The notes below the pieces were generated by a model that was not told the origin of the DNA, made no database searches, and saw only the letters and a program-made list of their open reading frames with translations. From Anaerolineae bacterium (lineage in GTDB: Bacteria; Chloroflexota; Anaerolineae; J102): 16,348 nt of DNA. Position numbers and translations under genes: made by a program. Shown piece after piece: positions 13,584 to 16,348 of the stretch. Each line of letters opens with the position of its first letter. Position 1 is the stretch's first letter. The stretch lies in assembly GCA_027036755.1 (NCBI GenBank), contig JALWDV010000115.1:1-16348 (forward strand). The letters are read 5' to 3'.

Positions 13584-15677
13584 ATGCGCTCCCTCACCCA
13601 TTCGCGATTCCGCCCCCTCGCCATCCTCAGCGCCTACCTCATCCTCACCCTGGCGCTGACCTGGCCCCTGGCCCGGCATCTGGGCGCGGCTATCCCCGGC
13701 GACAGCTTCGACGGCTGGCAGAATTTCTGGAATCTGTGGTGGGTGAAGGTGGCGCTGCTGGAACGGCGCGCATCGCCCTACTTCACCGACCTGCTCTATC
13801 ATCCCAAGGGCGTCAGCCTGTGGTTCCAGACCCTCAACATCTTCAACGACGTCACCTTTCTGCCGGTGCAATTGGCGGGCAACCTGTTCTGGGCCTACAA
13901 CGGGGTGGTGTTTTTCAGCTTCACCACGGCCGGATTCGGCGGCTATCTGTTGGGATTGCACGCGCTGCGGCGGGCGGGCGCGCGGCCCGGCCCGAACCTG
14001 CACATGGCCGCGTTCCTGGTGGGCGCGGTCTTCACCTTCTCGCCCTTCCACTTCGCGCATCTGCTGGGGCACATGCAGGTGTTCAGCCTGGAATTCATCC
14101 CCTTCTTCGCTCTGTATTTGCTGCGGGCGTTCGATAGTTGTCCAACGTCCAAGGTGCAAAGTCCAACGTCAGAAATTCGAATTCGTAAATTCCCAATCCG
14201 AAATTCTCTCTTGGCGACGCTGTTTCTGATTTTGGCCGCGCTGTGCGACTGGTATTTTGCATTGTATCTGGGCTTTTTCACGCTGGTCGTCCTGCTCTGG
14301 CTGCTCATCCGGCGGCGGCTGGGCTGGCGGCATCTGCTGACCACCGCGCTCATCTTCGGGCTGACGCTGCTGGCCACCGCGCCGCTGCTGGCCCCGATGG
14401 TGATGGAAAGCCTGCGCTACGATTTCATGCGGCCGCCGCCCGGCCAGATCGTCGAGCTCAGCGGCGATGTACTGGGTTTTCTCATCCCCTCGGGACAGCA
14501 CAGCCTGTGGGGGGCGTGGGCCGCAGGCCTGCGCGCACCCCTCAGCGCCAGCCCCTCGGAAAACACCATCTATCTGGGCCTGGTTGCGCTGGCGCTGGCT
14601 GGCGTGGGCGCATGGCGATGGCGGGGCAGGCTGGGGCTGTGGCTGCTGGCTCTGATCACTTTCGTCATCTTCGCGCTGGGCCCGATGCTGCACATCGCCG
14701 GACGCGTCACCGCCATCCCCCTGCCCTACGCCCTCATCCTCAAGCTGCCCTTCGTGGACATCGCCCGCACCGTGGCCCGCTACGACCTGCTGGTGATGCT
14801 CAGCCTGGGCGTGCTCGCGGGCGGGGGCCTGTATGCGGTGATGGAGCGAGTGACGTCGCGGGGGCGGGCGCTGCCCCTGGCCGCGGGCCTGATAGCGCTC
14901 GTCCTCATCGATTTTGCGCCCGTTCCCTACCCCATCAGTCCGCCCGACACGCCCGACTTCTACCGCACCCTGGCCGCGGAAGATGACGGCCGCGGGGTGA
15001 TGAATCTGCCCATGGATTGGGATCGCCCCGGCTATCTGCTTTATCAGACGGTGCACGGCAAGCCCCTCACCGCGGGCTACATCTCCCGCACCGATCCCCG
15101 CACCCTGCCCGGACGCGTGCCCGTCATCAATCGCTTCCGTCATCTGGCCGAGGACATCAACCGGGTGGATGACCCCGCGGCCTGGGCTCCGACCCTGTTC
15201 GGGTTTTTGGACATCCGCTGGGTCATCCTCGACCGCTACAAGATGCCGCCAAGCCCGACTCGGGATTACAACGAGGCGCTGATCCGCGACATCTTCGGCC
15301 ATGCGCAGCCAGTGTACGAGGACGACCGGCTCACCGTGTACGAGACTCCGCCGCCGCCCGAGATTCCCCGGCCCTTTGTGGAGATCGGCTGGGATTTCGG
15401 GGCGTTGCAGCCGGGCCCGGCCCGTGCGGTGAACGAGACCGCCTTCTTCGTCGTGCACGTTCCCCAACCGGGCGACTACGTTCTGACCATCACGCCTGCG
15501 GCAGGCAGCCAGGCCGCCTGGCGGTTGGAGGACGCGGAGGGTGGGGAAATCGCCAGCAGTGCGGGCGGAGAACTCGCCGTTTCGCTCTCTCTGCAGGAAA
15601 AGAGTAAAATGGTGATTATCCGGGCTCTTGGGCCAGGACTGAAAATACATCACATCAAAATAGATTCTTTCCCCTGA
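13584..15677 (+). CDS. Large multi-pass membrane protein, GT-C glycosyltransferase-like
   Basis: This 697-residue protein has roughly ten to twelve hydrophobic segments between residues 10 and 450 and a soluble C-terminal region of about 200 residues. The first periplasmic loop has acidic residues D40 and D43 in AIPGDSFDGWQNFWNLWW. That resembles the catalytic-loop aspartates of GT-C enzymes that use lipid-linked sugars. The segment FHFAHLLGHMQVFSLEFIPF follows. I cannot name a family with confidence, and the function is inferred only from architecture. I prefer ATG 13584 to an upstream TTG because the N-terminal hydrophobic segment follows it directly. Residues about 184-208 are encoded by an AT-rich repeat tract unlike the rest of the gene. 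The next gene starts 51 bp downstream behind a strong ribosome site. Confidence 0.8.
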   Translation: MRSLTHSRFRPLAILSAYLILTLALTWPLARHLGAAIPGDSFDGWQNFWNLWWVKVALLERRASPYFTDLLYHPKGVSLWFQTLNIFNDVTFLPVQLAGNLFWAYNGVVFFSFTTAGFGGYLLGLHALRRAGARPGPNLHMAAFLVGAVFTFSPFHFAHLLGHMQVFSLEFIPFFALYLLRAFDSCPTSKVQSPTSEIRIRKFPIRNSLLATLFLILAALCDWYFALYLGFFTLVVLLWLLIRRRLGWRHLLTTALIFGLTLLATAPLLAPMVMESLRYDFMRPPPGQIVELSGDVLGFLIPSGQHSLWGAWAAGLRAPLSASPSENTIYLGLVALALAGVGAWRWRGRLGLWLLALITFVIFALGPMLHIAGRVTAIPLPYALILKLPFVDIARTVARYDLLVMLSLGVLAGGGLYAVMERVTSRGRALPLAAGLIALVLIDFAPVPYPISPPDTPDFYRTLAAEDDGRGVMNLPMDWDRPGYLLYQTVHGKPLTAGYISRTDPRTLPGRVPVINRFRHLAEDINRVDDPAAWAPTLFGFLDIRWVILDRYKMPPSPTRDYNEALIRDIFGHAQPVYEDDRLTVYETPPPPEIPRPFVEIGWDFGALQPGPARAVNETAFFVVHVPQPGDYVLTITPAAGSQAAWRLEDAEGGEIASSAGGELAVSLSLQEKSKMVIIRALGPGLKIHHIKIDSFP
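14140..14205 (+). repeat. Heptamer repeat tract inside the membrane-protein gene
   Basis: Five 7-bp units (GTCCAAC, GTCCAAG, GTGCAAA, GTCCAAC, GTCAGAA) run from 14140 to 14174. They are followed by ATTCGAATTCGTAAATTC and related ATTC words to about 14205. The composition is much more AT-rich than the surrounding coding sequence and resembles spacer-type repeats. It encodes a polar, basic stretch between two hydrophobic segments without breaking the frame. Confidence 0.78.
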
Positions 15678-15728
15678 CGGCTTTTTGGCAAGGCCGTCGC
15701 CAGAATCAAGTCAAGGAGGACTTATTTC

Positions 15729-16348
15729 ATGGCAAAGCAGAAATCCCTTGCGCAGGAACTCATCGCTCGCGATGCTGCGAACATTTCGCCGTCGTACACT
15801 CGCAGCTATCCCTTTGTGATGGCCAAAGGACGAGGCTCGGAAGTGTGGGATGTGGATGGGAAGCGGTACATCGATTTTGGCACGGGCATCGCGGTGACGA
15901 ACACGGGGCACAGCCATCCCCATGTGGTGGAGGCCATCAAAAAACAGGTGGACGCGTTCCTGCACATGTCGGGCACCGATTTTTACTACGCTCAGCAGAT
16001 CGAGCTGGCCGAGCGGCTGAACAAGATCGTTCCTATCTCCGGCCCGACCAAAGTTTTCTTTGGCAACTCTGGGGCCGAAGCCGTGGAGGCGGCCCTCAAA
16101 CTGGCCCGATGGCGCACCAAACGCCCGCGCTACATCGCATTTTACAAGGCGTTCCATGGCCGCACTTTTGGCGCGCTCTCCCTCACCGCGTCCAAGGCCG
16201 TCCAGCGCAACGGATTCGCGCCCCTGGTGCCGGGGGTCTCCCACGCGTTCTATCCCAACCCCTACCGCAATCCCTTCCCCGGCCAGGATCCGGGCCAGGC
16301 CGCGCTGGATTACATCGAAAATCACCTGTTCAAGACCACCACGCCGCC
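15729..16348 (+). CDS. Class III PLP-dependent aminotransferase (truncated by the window end)
   Basis: The first 206 residues are present of a protein whose family is usually about 430-450 residues. It resembles 4-aminobutyrate/acetylornithine-type class III aminotransferases, cytoplasmic fold-type I enzymes moving an omega-amino group to a keto acid. Visible signatures are EVWDVDGKRYIDFGTGIAV (38-56), GHSHPHVVEAIKKQ (60-73), the PLP phosphate-binding FFGNSGAEAVEAALKLAR (110-127) and YKAFHGRTFGALSLT (139-153). The catalytic lysine lies beyond the window, so substrate class cannot be refined; racemases of the same fold are an alternative. AGGAGG is 9 nt before the ATG. The start is 51 bp after the membrane-protein stop, with a small GACGGC/GCCGTC hairpin (15676-15698) between them. 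Confidence 0.93.
   Translation, partial: MAKQKSLAQELIARDAANISPSYTRSYPFVMAKGRGSEVWDVDGKRYIDFGTGIAVTNTGHSHPHVVEAIKKQVDAFLHMSGTDFYYAQQIELAERLNKIVPISGPTKVFFGNSGAEAVEAALKLARWRTKRPRYIAFYKAFHGRTFGALSLTASKAVQRNGFAPLVPGVSHAFYPNPYRNPFPGQDPGQAALDYIENHLFKTTTP

Noticed and set aside
14169..15653. 494-codon open frame on the minus strand opposite the membrane-protein gene
   Set aside because: Its product is Gln/Arg/Gly/His-rich with no domain, and it runs antisense to a gene with clear hydrophobic segments. It is a by-product of high GC content.
15711..16325. 204-codon minus-strand open frame at the right edge
   Set aside because: It is antisense to the aminotransferase, whose PLP-binding motifs and AGGAGG site are unmistakable.

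Overview
The window is a GC-rich bacterial chromosome segment carrying ordinary housekeeping genes: tsaD, a methylmalonyl-CoA epimerase, a bTHX ribosomal peptide, ligA, a cyclodeaminase/cyclohydrolase and the start of a class III aminotransferase. These are mixed with poorly characterised membrane and repeat-containing proteins. Between the genes is an unusually dense set of palindromic repeats. The membrane-anchored SH3 protein with a Pro/Thr-rich linker, the large glycosyltransferase-like membrane protein and the repeat-laden spacers suggest an uncultured Chloroflexota (Anaerolineae-like) lineage. That is an inference from style, not a marker-gene placement.

Layout. Positions 164-2914 (minus) form a tightly overlapping operon: methylmalonyl-CoA epimerase, an unknown membrane/TPR-like protein, then tsaD. 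Positions 3362-4483 (minus) hold a hotdog-fold thioesterase directly followed by a double zinc-ribbon DUF2007 protein. At 4920-5039 (minus) is a 39-residue bTHX gene with its own Shine-Dalgarno site, terminator and probable promoter. It is divergent from a PGM1-type ATP-grasp ligase (5236-6897, plus) that has its own sigma70-like promoter. Positions 7422-8354 (minus) encode a membrane-anchored coiled-coil/helix-hairpin-helix protein with a 42-residue repeat. Then come ligA (8586-10622, minus) and a single-pass SH3 protein (10845-11648, minus). On the plus strand follow a cyclodeaminase-family gene (12544-13173), a 697-residue multi-pass membrane protein (13584-15677) and a truncated aminotransferase (15729 to the window edge).

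Nearly every spacer longer than 200 bp is filled with repeat DNA. A multi-armed palindromic core of about 140 bp occurs four times (about 3061, 4722, 7205 and 11992). In three cases it sits between inverted termini beginning GGGTGCGTCC or a variant. Two of those copies are flanked by perfect 9-bp direct repeats, so they look like non-autonomous transposable elements (MITEs). In one copy the core is flipped relative to the termini. Another copy has inserted into the loop of a different palindrome. Other families include long hairpins ending in TTAG(C/T)AGTTAC-like motifs, a mosaic GGATTTCAGGG-ended element, a seven-hairpin array and short tandem repeats. One repeat tract appears to have entered a coding sequence in frame. 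I see no transposase, CRISPR array, tRNA or rRNA in the window. The repeat system is the most novel content; the genes themselves mostly belong to known families.
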